A stretch of 64,000 bases of DNA from Bog-473 sp963782415 (lineage in GTDB: Bacteria > Actinomycetota > Acidimicrobiia > Acidimicrobiales > RAAP-2). The notes under the pieces were generated by a model that saw only the letters and a list, made by a program, of their open reading frames with translations, made no database searches and was not told the DNA's origin. Below are positions 11,557 to 20,574 of this stretch, in pieces; the first letter of the stretch is position 1; the number at the start of each line of letters is the position of its first letter. The DNA lies in the NCBI GenBank assembly GCA_963782415.1, contig CAWAJT010000008.1:310001-374000 (forward strand). Direction: 5' to 3'. Position numbers and translations under genes: made by a program.

Positions 11557-12360
11557 ATGGACCTAGGTCTGAAGGACTCCCACGCTGTGGTTACCGGGGG
11601 GAGCAAAGGAATGGGCCGCGCCATTGCCGTGGCCTTCGCCGATGATGGAGCGAACGTGGCCGTGTTGGCGAGAGGGCAAGGTGCACTCGACGAGACCGTC
11701 GAAGAACTACGGAACCATGGAAGTCCCGATGCGCTCGGCCTGTCGGTCGATCTCAGCGACCCCGAGGCCATTAGTGATGCATTCGCGACTATCGGCCAGC
11801 GCTGGGGTGCAATTACCAGCCTTGTCAATACCGTCGGACCGTCCGACGGCTTCTTCGAGGATCTCACAGATGAAGGTTGGACCGCGGCCCTGGATCTCGG
11901 CCTCATGGCGGCGGTCCGGTGTACTCGAGCGGCACTTCCACTCTTGAGGGCAGCCCCCTGGGCCCGCATCGTCAACTTCTCCGCACATTCGATCCAGAGG
12001 CAGAACCCGCGCATTGTGGCCTACACCGCCTCCAAAGCGGCAGTTGCCAGTCTGTCGAAGAACTTGGCCAAGAGTCTCGCACCGGATGGAATTCTCGTGA
12101 ACACGATCAGCCCGGGAACGATCGTCACGGCCAGTTTCACCGAATCCCTTGACCCATTTCTCCGCGAGGAAGGTTTGGATTCGAGCGATCCGGTGGACGT
12201 CATGCGCTTCATCGAAAAGACGTTCCATCAGCCAGCTGACATTGGCAGGGCCGGTCTTCCTGATGAGATTGCCAGCATCACGGTATATCTGGCGTCGAAG
12301 CGCAATGGCTACGTGACGGGAGCCAACGTGAACGTCGATGGGGGTTCTGATTTTGTGTGA
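11557..12360 (+). CDS. short-chain dehydrogenase/reductase (SDR)
   Basis: Intact classical SDR of 267 aa. Cofactor motif TGGSKGMG at residues 14-21, NTVG in place of the usual NNAG, catalytic Ser in NFSAHS and the YTASK motif with Tyr and Lys. The C-terminus NVDGGSDF is the usual dimer-interface end. A GAGAGGCAGAGA purine run precedes ATG 11557. It would oxidise or reduce a secondary alcohol/ketone with NAD(P)(H). It lies between the sulfotransferase and the solute-binding protein, all on the plus strand, so these three may form a transcript. Confidence 0.85.
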   Translation: MDLGLKDSHAVVTGGSKGMGRAIAVAFADDGANVAVLARGQGALDETVEELRNHGSPDALGLSVDLSDPEAISDAFATIGQRWGAITSLVNTVGPSDGFFEDLTDEGWTAALDLGLMAAVRCTRAALPLLRAAPWARIVNFSAHSIQRQNPRIVAYTASKAAVASLSKNLAKSLAPDGILVNTISPGTIVTASFTESLDPFLREEGLDSSDPVDVMRFIEKTFHQPADIGRAGLPDEIASITVYLASKRNGYVTGANVNVDGGSDFV

Positions 12361-12489
12361 AGTCAGATCGCTGGCTACGGGATCCTTGAACGGGATGGAG
12401 GACGCGAAGTGCAAGTGAGCGGGTTGCGTCGAGGTGTTCGATTCGCTTCGGTTCGGCGCTCGACAGATCTCACCGAAAGGAAAGTTTGC

Positions 12490-13730
12490 ATGGTTTTCGT
12501 AAGAAAGTATCTGGGACCGCTGGGACTGGCAGCGGTGACGGTGGTTGGAGCCACGATGGTGGCCGGCGAGGGAGGCGCCGGAGCGTCGAGGGCACCTCTT
12601 ACGATCGCCCTAATCACATCGTTGACCGGGCCCGGTTCGTCCGAATTCAGTCAGGCTCCGGCGGGCTTCAATGCGCGTATCGCCCTCCAAAATGCCGAAG
12701 GCGGGGTGAACGGACACAAAATTCGCGCGGCGTAGTCATCGATGACCAGACCAGTCCCACTGAAGTCGCTACTGCCACCCAAGAAGCACTGTCGAAGGGG
12801 GTTATTGGCATCGTATCCACCAGTCCGCTGTTCTTTCTGGCTGCCAAGTACCCGAACCAAGCGAGCGTGCCGGTCACTGGCGGATTCTTCGATGGGCCTG
12901 AGTGGGGGACGCCCCCCTACCAGTCGAACATGTTTGCCTCCGACGTCGGAAGCGTCGATCCCAAGTATCCGGTCAACACCGCCATCGGTGGTTTCATGAA
13001 GGCCAAAGGCGGAACAGTTATCTGCTCGTACGGTTACAGCATCTCGCCCTCGTCCGTCAGGTCCGCCATCGGAACGGCCGATTCCTTCGTGCATGCTGGT
13101 GGCAAGCGGGGAGTTCTCGACACCTCCATCCCATTCGGATCGGTGGAGATGACAACACCCGCATTGGTCGCAAAACAGAAGGGATGCAACGCGTTTTACG
13201 CAGGGCTCGACGATAACTCCAATTTCGCCCTCGCCGAGTCGCTCAAACAAGAGGGGGCGCATCCCAAGGTTCTGCTTTTCCCGACCGGATTCGAGCCCGG
13301 CACGATCGACTCGCCGGCCTGGAGCGCCGTCCAGGGCGGTTACTTCGAGTCCGAGTTCCGTCCCTTCCAGTTGCCCAACGCCGGCACCCACCAGATGCAG
13401 TCCGCGCTCGAGAAGTACCGGGGTTTCAAGCCGACGCAGTTCCCGAACTTCAGCCAGTACGAGTCATGGCTTGGTGTTGACCTCATGATCAAAGGGCTCG
13501 AGTCGGCCGGCAGCAACCCGTCTCACACGAGCGTCATCCACGCCTTGCGCCATCTGAAGAGTTACAACGGAAACGGCCTTCTGCCGGAGACCCTCGACTA
13601 CGCAACCAACTTCGGGCATGACCCCAAAGCATGTGGGTGGTATCTGATCGCGGAAAAGAACGGGTTTGTTCCGTCGTCGTCTCAGCCGTGGTGCGGTACC
13701 GACATCGCTGGCACGACCACTGCCAACTAG
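12490..13730 (+). pseudogene. ABC-transporter substrate-binding protein (Peripla_BP_6 type), one frameshift
   Basis: Start ATG 12490 after AAGGAAAG, with a Sec-type signal peptide. The protein is a close paralogue of the intact one at 44314-45600, matching along its whole length (for example GFFDGPEWGTPPY, MFASDVGSVDPKYPVN, YAGLDDNSNFAL, FSQYESWLG). The frame is lost near 12732. The paralogue reads KLKGIVIDD; here an extra GC in CGCGCGGC (or a missing G) gives a stop, and removing it yields KIRGVVIDD. It would bind a branched-chain amino acid or another small organic solute in the periplasm or cell wall. No permease or ATPase gene is next to it. A conserved WCG near the C-terminus and the GxxxCSYGY region hold cysteines shared by both paralogues. 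Confidence 0.8.
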
Positions 13731-13777
13731 CCCCTCTCCATATTGCTGGGCGCGAACTGCATGTAGCGCCATGCGCC

Positions 13778-13797
13778 GGCACTCTGCCGGCAGTGCC
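13778..13797. terminator. hairpin between convergent genes
   Basis: A perfect 6-bp inverted repeat GGCACT / AGTGCC with an 8-nt GC-rich loop lies between the convergent stops of the solute-binding protein (13730) and the acyl-CoA ligase (13819). There is no T run, so it may act in both directions only weakly. Confidence 0.45.
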
Positions 13798-13818
13798 CCG
13801 CCACAGCACCGTGCCCTG

Positions 13819-15481
13819 CTAGCGGCCGATGAGGCCGCCGCGTCCGTTGTGCACGAACTCGGCCACCATCCGCTCGATGTCGGCAGCCTCTAACACCGAG
13901 TACGCAAGGACGCGGTCATCTCTGAGCCATACAGGATCGCTCGTCTCCCACCGCTCGGCGCGCAATGGCTTCTTGTCTGTCTTGTCAGTGGCCGTGAGGG
14001 GCAACGCGTCTGCCACCCTCACGAATCGAGGGGCCCACTTGGTGCCGAGGTCCTTTTGAGCCGACAAGAAGGCAGCGAACGCGTCGGGGTCGAACGTCGT
14101 CGCCGAGGCGAACTCGAGAGTGGCCATCACCTGGTCCCCAGTCCGGCTGTCGGGCACCGGGTACACCGCCACTCCGGTCACGCCCTCAAAGCGCGCCAGG
14201 ATTCGCTCTATTGGGGCGGCGGCGAAATTCTCGCTATCGACGCGCAACCAATCCCCTGTTCGCCCTGCGAAGTAGAAGACACCCTCGTCGTCGCGATAGG
14301 CCAGATCACCGGACCAGTACCAGCCATTACGCGTTCGCTCCGCATCGGCCTTCGGATTGTTGTAGTAGCCCTCGAACTTGGTGGCGACATTCCGACCGAC
14401 AAGTTCACCGATGCACCGGTCCGGGTTGAGCAGTCGACCGTCGGAGTCGAAGACTGCTCGCGGCAGCTCCACGCAGGTTTCGGGATCGACCACCACAATG
14501 TCGTCGGTGTCCCTGGCCCGACCCAGGGCGCCAGGTCGGCCTTCGGCCGCCGGCATGAGGATGATGGCGTTCTCGCTCGAGCCGTATCCCTCGGTAAGCG
14601 GCACGCCGAATCGTTTCGTGAAGGTCTCTTTGTCCCGGACCGACGTTTCGGGGCTCAAGCCAAATCGCAGCCGGTGGTCCCGATCGCGGTCGGTGGGAGG
14701 GGTGGCGAGAATATGAGAGATCGCCCTTCCCACGGTGTTGAAGAATGTGGCGCGAGTAATTTGGACGTCCGACAGGAAGTGTGAGGCCGAGAATTTTCGT
14801 CGCAGGGCGAGGGTCGCCCCGCTGGCGAAAGCCGGGAAGACCGCAGCCGAGAGTGCATTGCCGTGGAAGAGCGGCATGGCGCAGTACAAGACGTCGTCGG
14901 GCGTAAAGAACACCCGGGATGCAGATCGAGCAGCTCGACCCTGCGTCATTCGCACCGCTTTCGGTCCACCCGTAGAGCCCGACGTGAAGATGAGCAGGAA
15001 GAGATCGGCCGCCCGGGGAGCAATGAGGCCACGACCCCGGTCGGGCGTGCCCAGCTTCTCGAAACGCTGAAGGTAGGCAACATCGTCTGAGAGCAACACG
15101 TTCTCGTGGTCGAGGCCGAGATCGAGATAGGTTAGGAGAGGCGCTAGTACCGATTCAGTGATGAGGACCTGGCAGTCGGTCGCCCGGATGTCAGCTGCGA
15201 GCTCATCCCCCCGCCTGGTCGGATTGATCCCGACAACGACCGCACCGGCCAAGGCGGCTCCAGCCAAGAGAAACAGATATTCGGGCGTGTTCTCCATCAG
15301 AATGCCGATGTGAAAGGGCCCCGTATCGGGCAGGTTGGCTATGAGTTCGAGCGCGGCGTTCGGCTTCTACCAAGACCTGACTCCAGGTCCATGACTGGCC
15401 TTCGAAGAGTAAGCCGACTTCCTGGTCATCAGCACGAAGGCGGAATAGTTCGTCTGCCGTTGCAATCGAGAGTTCGTTCAT
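13819..15481 (-). pseudogene. AMP-dependent acyl-CoA synthetase (FadD-like), one frameshift
   Basis: ANL-superfamily adenylating enzyme, about 550 aa. Motifs: the P-loop-like FTSGSTGGPK, the EGYGSSE substrate/adenine motif, YWSGDLAYRD (family Asp) and the GRTGDWLRVDSEN hinge with the C-terminal Lys in TDKTDKKPLR. The first 40 residues (MNELSIATADELFRL) are in another frame; dropping one C near 15355 turns RRART into RRAELIANLPDTG and joins them. The start overlaps the stop of the phosphotransferase gene (ATGA at 15478-15481). It would activate a carboxylic or fatty acid as its CoA thioester, consistent with the P450-kinase-ligase operon degrading a hydrophobic compound. Confidence 0.85.
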
Positions 15482-16515
15482 GTCAATCGCATCGCAAGGA
15501 GGTCAAGCATGGGATTCTTGTCGAACGGGAAGAGTAATGGCCGTCCCATGTCCTGGCGGAGCACGTTGATGCGAGTCAAGATGGCGGTACTTCGGAGCAT
15601 CGCGAACGTTTCGTACCAAGCGAGGTGCATGATCGATCGACCGCTGAGTTCTTCAAATCGAGCGACGACATCGGCCCGATCCCAGAATCCTGCGAGCCGC
15701 CCACCGACTAGGTGTTGCATGGTGAAATCGAGACTCGTGAACCACGCCAAATCGTGTTCTGGTGCCCCGATCGAGGTCATGTCCCAGTCGAGTACCGCTT
15801 GCAGTGTAAATTCGGTGCCGTAGACACAGTTCTCGAATCGAACATCTCCCCAGAGGAGCGCTGGTTGTGGCTCGATTTCTGGGCAATTGAATCTGCACCA
15901 CCTCAGCGCATCAGCCAGGGCCTTTATGGGATGTCCGTGGCATGACCAGGAGAGGTACTCCTCCCAGTGATCGAGTTCGGCGGTGTTATCTCGACGCGGC
16001 ACGTGGGGAGCGTCTTCGAAGCGTGCTCGGTGCACGGCGGCGACTGCGATGAGCAGCTGGTCGACGAGCTGCTCTCGTTGCAACGTCGACAACGAGGCTA
16101 CCCAAGGGTCGAGGTAGGGCGACTGGGTTATCACCCGGCCAGCGACCCTGGGCATCACGATGAAAGGCGCCCCAACCCACTGCGGGTCGGTCTCGAGAAT
16201 TGGGTTTGCAATCGGTACACCGGCGTTGGCCGCACACAGCTGGGCCTCGAACTGTGAAACGAGGTTGTAGTCGGCGATCGTGCCGGGCTTCTGGGGTGCC
16301 ATTCGTAGGACCATCGATGAGCTGGTGGCCTGGTCTTCGACGGTCCATGCCGCGTCAAAGAAGATCGTCTCACTGCTGTAGCCACCCTTCGGTCGGCTGA
16401 CGCCGAGCACGTAGGCATTTCGAAACCCACGCCGAAGCCGGAGCCAGCGGGTGAGACCCTCGATGACGTGCGCATCCGAATCCACTGCAGAATCCCCCAA
16501 CTGTCGAGGCCTCAC
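15478..16515 (-). CDS. APH-family phosphotransferase
   Basis: Intact, 345 aa, start GTG 16515 overlapping the stop of the upstream P450 (GTGA). It belongs to the aminoglycoside-phosphotransferase/ACAD10-like kinase fold: catalytic loop LLWGDVRFENCVY (Asp and Asn; Gly replaces the usual His), then the metal-binding LDWDMTSIG. Such genes are common in lipid and steroid catabolic operons, where ACAD10/11-type kinases phosphorylate hydroxyacyl substrates, so an antibiotic-resistance role is less likely. Overlaps on both sides place it in one operon: P450, kinase, acyl-CoA ligase. Confidence 0.8.
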   Translation of the reverse strand: MRPRQLGDSAVDSDAHVIEGLTRWLRLRRGFRNAYVLGVSRPKGGYSSETIFFDAAWTVEDQATSSSMVLRMAPQKPGTIADYNLVSQFEAQLCAANAGVPIANPILETDPQWVGAPFIVMPRVAGRVITQSPYLDPWVASLSTLQREQLVDQLLIAVAAVHRARFEDAPHVPRRDNTAELDHWEEYLSWSCHGHPIKALADALRWCRFNCPEIEPQPALLWGDVRFENCVYGTEFTLQAVLDWDMTSIGAPEHDLAWFTSLDFTMQHLVGGRLAGFWDRADVVARFEELSGRSIMHLAWYETFAMLRSTAILTRINVLRQDMGRPLLFPFDKNPMLDLLAMRLT

Positions 16516-17769
16516 GGGGCAAGTACAACCGGCATCTTGGCGGCGCCACGGACCAGAGTCGACCGAACGTATTCGGTCTCACCGGCCGACTCGTAGTTCG
16601 GGAAGCGCCCGAGGAGCTCTTCGAAGAAGATACGGGCCTCGAGACGAGCGAGGGAAGCACCGAGGCACAGGTGCTCGCCGAAGCCAAAGGCGAGGTGGGT
16701 CGGAATCACCGCTCGCGTCACGTCCAACTGATCAGCGGTCGGGCCGAACACCGATTGGTCCCGGTTTGCCGACGCATAGAGCATGACGACGAAGTCGCCA
16801 GCCGAGATGAGTTGGCCAGCGATCTCGGCATCGGCCAGAGCGGTCCGTCCAAAGGCCTGAATTGGCGTCACCCATCGAAGGAGTTCTTCGACTGCGATGG
16901 GTATCAAAGTCGGGTCGCCAGCGAGAAGCGAGCGCTGGTCGGGGTACTGTCGCAGTGCCTCCATGCCCCCAGAGATGAGCGTGCGCGTCGTCTCGTTTCC
17001 GGCCACGAGAAGAGTCATGCAAAACCCCATGATCTCGAGAGCAGTGAGCGGACGTCCGTCGAGCTTGCTGGACTTGAGTATTCGTAAGAGGCCGTTGTCG
17101 GCCGCGATCGGTGAATCGATATGGCTCATCAGAAACTCGGTCATGAGGGAAAACTCGGGTATATCGGCAAAGGCGCCATGTTGATCAGGGGCGGCGATCA
17201 CTGCATCAGACCAGTGACGAAAGGTGCTGCGATCAGCATCACCGACACCAAACAGTTCGGCAATGACGGCGATCGGCACGGGCGCGGCCAAGCTGTCCAC
17301 TCCGTCGATGACCTCGTTGGGAGACGCCTTGTCGAGTACCTCTCTCACCGTTGTACGAACCGAGTGCTCCAGGTGGCTCACTGCTTTGGGTGTGAAGTGA
17401 CGATTCACGATCTTGCGGTAGACGGCGTGGATGGGGGGATCGAGATGGAGGATCGAGAACGTACTGGAGTTCGCCGGGACCCGTTGAGCGCAGCGGGTCA
17501 TTGATCAGCACGCCGCGACCAGACGCAAAGTGCTCGGGATCCCGGCTAACCGAACGGACGTCGTCATAACGCGTCAGGGCCCAGCTGCCATCGGAGGTGC
17601 GAACGGCCGGCGTCTCGGTACGCAAAGACGCAAGGACGTCGAAGTAGTCGGGTCGGAGGTAAAAGCCGGGTTGCGTGAGGTCCAGATCCGGTCGGGCGGG
17701 GGATGGCATCAGAGGTTCGAGGGGGGATGGAAGGCGAGGGGAAGCGAAGTGGGTTGCATCCGGATTCAT
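16512..17769 (-). pseudogene. cytochrome P450, one frameshift
   Basis: P450 of about 415 aa; start ATG 17767-17769 (MNPDATHF), with an in-frame alternative at 17709. Motifs: I-helix AGNETT, K-helix EELLR, haem loop FGFGEHLCLG. The N-terminal 90 residues and the rest are in different frames; one inserted base between about 17470 and 17500 accounts for it. It heads the operon with the APH-type kinase and acyl-CoA ligase, and its start is only 69 bp from the divergent alcohol dehydrogenase, so both share a compact promoter region. Sequence blocks differ from the P450 at 7336-8574, so this is not a local duplication. Confidence 0.83.
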
Positions 17770-17838
17770 ACTTTCGGTACAGTGTTTGAATCTCGTCAAG
17801 CCCAGGTAGCGACCAGGGCGCCAACCATTGAGGACCCA

Positions 17839-18959
17839 ATGCAAGCTGCAGTGATGCTGGAAGCAGATCAGCCACTTGAGCTGCGGGAACTGTCAGCTCG
17901 GGCCCTGGGTCCGCACGACGTGCGTCTCCGGATCGACACGTCGGGGGTGTGTCATTCTGACGAGACCATCCGGTGCCAAGGCATGGGAGGGCTGAGCCCG
18001 GTGATCCTCGGACACGAAGGGGCGGGCACAGTGATCGAGGTCGGTGCCGAGGTGCGGGACCTCAGCCCGGGGCGAGAGTGATTGGGTCGTTTCAACCGGC
18101 GTGTGGATCGTGCTGGCACTGTGTGCGTGGCCGCACCCACATGTGCGAGCAGATTGTCGACGTTCGCGACCCGGTCTCACTGGAAGGACTGTCTCACCGG
18201 GGCGCGCACCTGGTCGATGAGTGGGCTTGGCACCTTCGCCGAGGAGTCCATCGTTGATCGGATGTCTGTGGTTGCCGTAGAGACCGACCTTCCCTCCGAA
18301 CAGCTTGCGTTGGTCGGTTGCGCCGTCATGACGGGGGTAGGGGCCGCGCTTCAATACCACGCGTGGAGCCAGGCTCAGTCGTCACCGTCTTGGGATGTGG
18401 CGGTGTGGGCCAATTTGTGATTCAAGGGGCCCGAATCGCTGGTGCGGCTCGAATTATCGGGATCGACCCGGTGTCTCGAAAGCGTGAGGCCGCATTAGAG
18501 AACGGGGCGACCGACGTCGTCGACCCCTCGTCGAGAGCGCCAATCGATGAGGTCCTCCATCTCACCAAGGGACGTGGGTGCGACTACGCATTCGAAGTGG
18601 CGATGTCGGGGTCAACCCTGCAACAGGCTTATGCCACGTGCCGCAAAGGTGGCACCGTGGTCGCCGTTGGAATGCCTCCGCTGGGTACCACGGTGGAGTT
18701 CGATGCATTCGAAATGTTTTCGTCAGAGAAGCGACTGTTGGGGTGTTACTACGGCTCAGGTCAAGTTCGGAGGGATTTTCCACGTCTGGTCGCCCTCGCC
18801 GAAGCAGGTCGCCTGAATCTCGCCGGCGCCGTGTCTCGATTGATCGCTCTTGAGCAGATCAACGAGGCGTTCGACGCCATGATGCGAGGAGACGTGATTC
18901 GATCTGTCGTCATGCCGGGCCGATCGCTCCGGGATGAATCGACTGGGGAAACCCCATGA
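17839..18959 (+). pseudogene. zinc-dependent alcohol dehydrogenase (MDR family), three frameshifts
   Basis: Medium-chain dehydrogenase of about 370 aa. Catalytic zinc site GVCHSDE and GHEGAG; structural-zinc lobe CGSCWHC...C; Rossmann motif LGCGGVGQ. The frame changes three times: near 18076 (one G missing from a G run), near 18215 (one extra base; HLVMSGLGTFAEE is restored) and near 18360 (one base missing before RVEPGSVV). The pattern -1, +1, -1 leaves long stretches translated correctly. It would oxidise an alcohol to the aldehyde with NAD(P) or a mycothiol-type cofactor. The stop overlaps the start of the TetR gene (ATGA). Confidence 0.82.
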
Positions 18960-19610
18960 GTGGTCGACAGGAATGCCTCCGAGAATGGCGGCCCATGGAG
19001 TTACGGGGAGCTGACCCGTGACGACGTAGTTGCCGCAGGGCTGCGACTCACCCGGCGCAGCGGGTTCGCAAGACTTGAGTATGCGCAAACTTGCCGGCGA
19101 GCTCGGCAGCTCGTCGATGAACGCCTACTACTACATCAAAGACAAGCAGCAGCTGCTCGACTTGGTCGCTGACTCAGTCTTGGGTGAAGTCGAACTGCCC
19201 CCCTCGGATCTCTCCTCGGAGCGCCAGTTGGGCATTTTGTTCGAACAAGGGCGTGTCGTGCTGCTGCGCTATCCAGGCGTCGCCCAGCATCTCTTGCGGC
19301 GCATGGTAGGGCTGCCCAACGAAGTCCGGCTCTATCGTGCGATCACTGAGATCCTTCTCGCGGCCGGTTTCGATCGCGAAACCAGCGATCCGCGCAGCGG
19401 GTCCTCGCCTACCTGCTGTTCGGTGCCGTGACGTCCGAGCTCGCCACCTCGGCGGCTGCCGGGCAGCACTCGGCGATGACGTTCTCCGATGACAAAGAGG
19501 TCTTCGGATTCGGGCTCGATCTCTTCATCGATGGCATGCGGCCGCTGAGATCCAAAGCATCGTCCGTTCGGCCGAGCCGTGTAGACGGAGATATCGGGAG
19601 GTCAACGTGA
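18956..19610 (+). pseudogene. TetR/AcrR-family regulator, at least two frameshifts
   Basis: A TetR repressor of about 215 aa. The helix-turn-helix reads LTRDDVVAAGLRL...GFA-DLSMRKLAGELG...NAYYYIKDKQQLLD once one extra A near 19070 is removed. A second break near 19393 (one base missing) joins DPRAQ to RVLAYLLFGAV. The C-terminus FGFGLDLFIDGMRPL is typical. The ATG at 18956 overlaps the dehydrogenase stop, but that frame closes at once, so either GTG 18960 is the start or a third indel lies within the first codons. It probably controlled the divergent P450 and dehydrogenase operons. Confidence 0.7.
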
Positions 19611-19675
19611 CCAAGTTCACCACCAAGGACTGGCGGGTCCTTCTGACTCTCTGCCGAATGGTGGAACCACAATGA
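19607..19675 (+). CDS. 22-aa open frame linking tetR and cysD
   Basis: A GTG start overlaps the TetR stop (GTGA) and the TGA stop overlaps the cysD start (ATGA). It encodes 22 residues with one cysteine near the end (LCRMVEP). No homologue is recognised. It may be the remnant of a deleted gene whose ends were joined, or a translated linker that couples cysD to upstream translation. It is not the cysteine-rich kind of leader peptide known from mycobacterial cys genes, since it has a single Cys. Confidence 0.3.
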   Translation: MTKFTTKDWRVLLTLCRMVEPQ

Positions 19676-20574
19676 CAGTTCTCACGCATCTTCAGCGGCT
19701 TGAGTCCGAAAGCATTCACATCATCCGCGAGACGGTTGCTGAGAGCGAACGACCTGTGATGCTCTATTCGGTGGGCAAAGACAGTGCCGTCATGCTTCAC
19801 CTCGCGCAAAAGGCCTTCCATCCATCGGTGCCGCCGTTCCCGCTTCTTCATGTAGACACAACGTGGAAATTTCAAGCCATGTACGAGATGCGAGAGAAGA
19901 TGGCGGTGCAGAGTGGCATGGAGCTTCTCGTTTACCAGAATCCCGAGTGCCTGAGACTCGGGATCAATCCCTTCGAGCACGGATCGGCCGTGCACACCGA
20001 CATGTGGAAGACCCAGGGGCTTAAGCAGGCGCTCGATCTGTACAAGTTCGACGCCGCCTTCGGAGGCGCCCGACGAGACGAGGAGAAGTCGAGGGCAAAG
20101 GAGCGAATCTTTAGCATCCGTTCAGCACAGCATCGCTGGGATCCGAAGCAACAGCGCCCAGAACTGTGGCGGACCTATAACGTCCGCAGAAATCGCGGCG
20201 AATCACTACGAGTCTTCCCGCTCTCGAACTGGACTGAACTCGACATCTGGCAATACATCTATCGGGAGAACATCCCGATCGTGCCACTGTATCTCGCCGC
20301 TCCCCGTCCCATTGTGGAGCGTGATGGCGTGTTGATCATGGTCGACGATGATCGCATGCCGCTCGAACCAGGAGAGGCACCGCACAAGCGCAGTGTCAGG
20401 TTCCGTACTCTCGGGTGCTATCCGCTCACTGGGGCGATAGAGAGCAACGCCACAACTCTCAAGGAAGTCATTCAGGAAATGTTGTTGGCTACGACTTCGG
20501 AACGAGAGGGAAGGGTCATCGACTTCGATTCGGCTGGTTCGATGGAGAAGAAGAAGCAAGAGGGGTATTTCTGA
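19672..20574 (+). CDS. cysD: sulfate adenylyltransferase subunit 2
   Basis: Intact, 300 aa, PAPS-reductase-fold protein. The ATP-pyrophosphatase loop is YSVGKDSAVMLHL near residue 38, followed by VDTTWKF, GGARRDEEKSRAKER and the C-terminal RFRTLGCYPLTGA block, all standard for CysD. With the CysN part of the next gene it forms ATP sulfurylase, which makes APS from ATP and sulfate in the cytosol. The next gene starts at the last base of its stop codon (TGATG), so the two are translationally coupled. No cysH or sulfite reductase gene follows, so the unit makes PAPS rather than completing sulfate reduction here. Confidence 0.95.
   Translation: MTVLTHLQRLESESIHIIRETVAESERPVMLYSVGKDSAVMLHLAQKAFHPSVPPFPLLHVDTTWKFQAMYEMREKMAVQSGMELLVYQNPECLRLGINPFEHGSAVHTDMWKTQGLKQALDLYKFDAAFGGARRDEEKSRAKERIFSIRSAQHRWDPKQQRPELWRTYNVRRNRGESLRVFPLSNWTELDIWQYIYRENIPIVPLYLAAPRPIVERDGVLIMVDDDRMPLEPGEAPHKRSVRFRTLGCYPLTGAIESNATTLKEVIQEMLLATTSEREGRVIDFDSAGSMEKKKQEGYF

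Noticed and set aside
15478..16515. Aminoglycoside-resistance gene
   Set aside because: The fold is APH-like, but the operon with P450 and acyl-CoA ligase and the altered catalytic loop point to a catabolic kinase.
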